Source of the DNA: Candidatus Woesearchaeota archaeon
GTDB taxonomy: Archaea > Nanobdellota > Nanobdellia > Woesearchaeales > WJKL01
Assembly (NCBI GenBank): GCA_019322815.1
Contig: JAHWIB010000061.1
Coordinates: 1 to 6,018 of the forward strand
Reading direction: 5' to 3'
Length of the DNA: 6,018 nucleotides
Part shown: piece by piece, positions 4,718-6,018 of the stretch
How positions within the stretch are numbered: the stretch's first letter is position 1
Layout: each line of letters starts with the position of its first letter
The notes under the pieces: generated by a model
What the model saw: the letters and a program-made list of their open reading frames with translations, nothing else
What the model was told of the DNA's origin: nothing
The model's database searches: none
Position numbers and translations under genes: made by a program

Positions 4718-5419
4718 TTAATCCCTTACCTCAACTTTTTCAAAAAAAGGTTTAGCTGTTTCAGCCAATTCATTTAATTCTTCTTTTGAATAAGGATTTA
4801 GTTTTTGCATTTCTTTGTTTATCAAAGGCATATCAGCCCTGAACTGCTGGATGCAAAACCTTTTAGCACCATTTAGCCATCTGCTTATTAAAAATATTTC
4901 TTTTTTTCCAACTAATCCAGGTATTGCAGTGCATCTAAATTCATAATCAATTCCAGAATTCTTTATGATAGAAACACTTTCTTTTATTTTTTCTTTATCA
5001 ATATCTACAATAACAATCTGTTTATATTTTTCTAAAATATTTTTAATATCCATTGCAATATAATCAATTAATTTTTTATCAATTAATTCTTTAATCATCA
5101 TAGGATTTGTTCCATTTGTATCTAACTTAACCTTTAATCCTAATTCCTTAAACTTAGAGATAAATAAAGGCAGATCTTTATGAATAGTAGGTTCTCCTCC
5201 AGTGATACAGACACCATCAATCCATTTTTTCTTGGATTTCAGATGATCAATAACTTCATTTACATCAATATCAGGAATTTTATCAAAATTCAGAACAAGA
5301 TCAGGATTATGGCAATAGCTGCATCTAAAACTGCATCCTCCAAGAAAAATTACAGAAGCTGTATAAGGAGAATAATCAATAAGTGAAGTTTTTTGCCAGC
5401 CTTTGATAGGAATAGACAT
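4718..5419 (-). CDS. nrdG: Anaerobic ribonucleotide reductase activating protein (radical SAM)
   Basis: This radical SAM enzyme should generate the glycyl radical on NrdD using a 4Fe-4S cluster and S-adenosylmethionine. Numbering from ATG 5419, the cluster motif CSFRCSYC has cysteines at 29, 33 and 36; the SAM-contact motif GGEP is at 74-77, LDTNGT at 99-104 and YIAMDIK at 120-126. The opening IPIKGWQKTSLIDYS is characteristic of the NrdG subgroup of about 230 residues that is usual in archaea and many anaerobes, longer than the E. coli type of about 154. I chose ATG 5419 (233 residues) over ATG 5428 (three residues longer and overlapping the redoxin gene). Family members tend to begin right before IPIKG, and the resulting TAAGATG junction is identical to the one between this gene and the deaminase gene. 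Both starts are usable. Confidence 0.92.
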   Translation of the reverse strand: MSIPIKGWQKTSLIDYSPYTASVIFLGGCSFRCSYCHNPDLVLNFDKIPDIDVNEVIDHLKSKKKWIDGVCITGGEPTIHKDLPLFISKFKELGLKVKLDTNGTNPMMIKELIDKKLIDYIAMDIKNILEKYKQIVIVDIDKEKIKESVSIIKNSGIDYEFRCTAIPGLVGKKEIFLISRWLNGAKRFCIQQFRADMPLINKEMQKLNPYSKEELNELAETAKPFFEKVEVRD

Positions 5420-5420
5420 C

Positions 5421-5681
5421 TTAAACATCTGTCAAACTTTTATTCTCAACAACTCTTTTAACTTCTTCTAAACTATGCGCAGTGCTGATTACTTTGTCAT
5501 TTTCATCAAAAAACAAGACACTTGGTACAGAAACAATCTCATATCTTTTTGCCTGCTCTAATCCTTCTGGCTTTGTTGCATCAACTAAATCTCCTTCTAT
5601 ATCTACTGTTTTCATAAATTTTTTAATAGCAGGACATTTAGGGCACATAGGTGTAAAAAATAATTTATATTTTTTAATCAT
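5421..5681 (-). CDS. Glutaredoxin/NrdH-like redoxin, probable electron donor to NrdD
   Basis: The 86-residue protein has a minimal thioredoxin fold. A first strand (KYKLFFTP) leads to the redox motif CPKC (C13 and C16), and SVPSV carries the cis-proline (P53) before the strand VLFF. There is no signal peptide, so it is cytosolic. Placed between nrdD and nrdG, it probably reduces the NrdD active site. This fits the known class III enzymes that use a redoxin rather than formate as reductant, though that use is inferred here from gene order. A Shine-Dalgarno match (GAGGGG at 5691-5696, minus strand) lies 9 bases upstream. Its stop codon is one base before the preferred nrdG start. A general thioredoxin-like disulfide reductase role is the alternative. 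Confidence 0.85.
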   Translation of the reverse strand: MIKKYKLFFTPMCPKCPAIKKFMKTVDIEGDLVDATKPEGLEQAKRYEIVSVPSVLFFDENDKVISTAHSLEEVKRVVENKSLTDV

Positions 5682-5690
5682 ATTACTAAT

Positions 5691-5696
5691 CCCCTC
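5691..5696 (-). promoter_or_regulatory. Shine-Dalgarno site of the redoxin gene
   Basis: GAGGGG on the minus strand, 9 bases before the redoxin ATG, lies in the 27-base gap after nrdD. No TATA box is apparent in this gap, so the redoxin is most likely translated from the nrdD transcript. Confidence 0.55.
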
Positions 5697-5708
5697 ATTA
5701 AAATAATT

Positions 5709-6018
5709 TTAAGTTTCAACCAAAATCTTCTGTTCTTGCTCAAGACTGGCTTCAATCTTTGTCTTAAACTCATGCTTCATTGTTTTTGCTTCAGCAAACT
5801 CTAATCTGTCTTTAAATTCTTCTACTTTGCCTAAATTCCAGTTCTGTATAGGCCTGTAATAACCAACAATTCTTGAATAAACTTCTGTATCAGCTCCGCA
5901 GGTAGGGCATTTAAATTTCTCTCCTCTAATATAACCATGCTTTTTACAGATACTAAATGTTGGAGTTATTGAAAAATAAGGCAGTCTTGTATTGTAAGCA
6001 ATCTTTTTGATCAATCTT
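5709..6018 (-). CDS. nrdD: Anaerobic ribonucleoside-triphosphate reductase, C-terminal part (partial)
   Basis: This is the last roughly 102 codons of a class III ribonucleotide reductase; the gene runs off the right edge, and the TTG at 6012-6014 is an internal Leu codon, not a start. LPYFSITPTFSIC is the conserved lead-in to the zinc-binding tail, whose ligands here appear as CKKH and CPTC. The sequence SRIVGYYRPIQNWN holds the glycyl radical glycine, encoded at 5862-5864. The enzyme reduces ribonucleoside triphosphates to deoxy forms without oxygen. About 50 residues follow the radical glycine, against about 30 in well-known members; the extra part (from about LEFAEAKTMKHEF) is a charged helix. 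It heads the operon with the redoxin, nrdG and dCMP deaminase. The promoter must lie outside the window. Confidence 0.93.
   Translation of the reverse strand, partial: RLIKKIAYNTRLPYFSITPTFSICKKHGYIRGEKFKCPTCGADTEVYSRIVGYYRPIQNWNLGKVEEFKDRLEFAEAKTMKHEFKTKIEASLEQEQKILVET

Noticed and set aside
5180..5706. Plus-strand open frames antisense to nrdG and the redoxin
   Set aside because: Shadows of well-identified genes, with no protein-like features.
6012..6014. TTG as start of a separate 101-residue zinc protein
   Set aside because: The frame stays open to the window edge and the sequence is the conserved interior of NrdD, so it is a truncated large gene.
1..6018. CRISPR array or transposase gene
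   Set aside because: No regularly spaced repeats and no transposase-like protein are present; any mobility of the island would need an enzyme encoded elsewhere.

Overview
The window is AT-rich DNA from an anaerobic archaeon, most likely of the DPANN group (Woesearchaeota/Pacearchaeota-like); the exact lineage is inference. The archaeal assignment rests on ribosomal protein L35Ae (eL33), found in archaea and eukaryotes but not bacteria, a PAC2-family protein, archaeal TATA boxes (TTTATATA-type) placed about 26 bases before start codons, and T-tract terminators without hairpins. Anaerobic life is suggested by a class III (glycyl radical) ribonucleotide reductase. Almost all genes lie on the minus strand, so transcription runs mainly from right to left.

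Right part (about 3900-6018): a tight minus-strand operon for DNA precursors. In transcription order it holds nrdD (only its C-terminus with the glycyl radical site is inside the window), a small CPKC redoxin, the radical-SAM activase nrdG, and dCMP deaminase. The set covers NTP reduction, delivery of reducing power, activation of the reductase, and conversion of dCMP to dUMP for thymidylate. L35Ae follows, with its own TATA box laid over the deaminase stop codon.

Middle part (2117-3897): a minus-strand gene for an unrecognised protein with a signal peptide, about five membrane segments and a charged helical tail converges on a plus-strand gene for a 58-residue single-span membrane protein. 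Upstream of the small gene lies a 153-base non-coding island (2161-2313). It is richer in GC than its surroundings, has imperfect 11-base inverted ends, internal palindromes and a strong hairpin, and is flanked by the 9-base direct repeat TAAATCAAA. It looks like a miniature inverted-repeat element or a structured RNA gene and is the most unusual item here.

Left part (1-2116): a 115-residue basic protein of unknown function, a PAC2-family protein, and a 279-residue protein whose C-terminal third is an HPr-like domain with the phospho-acceptor histidine and the regulatory serine preserved, fused to an unrecognised N-terminal region. The tail of a plus-strand gene may enter at the left edge and overlap the HPr-like gene. 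No tRNA, rRNA, CRISPR array or transposase gene was seen.
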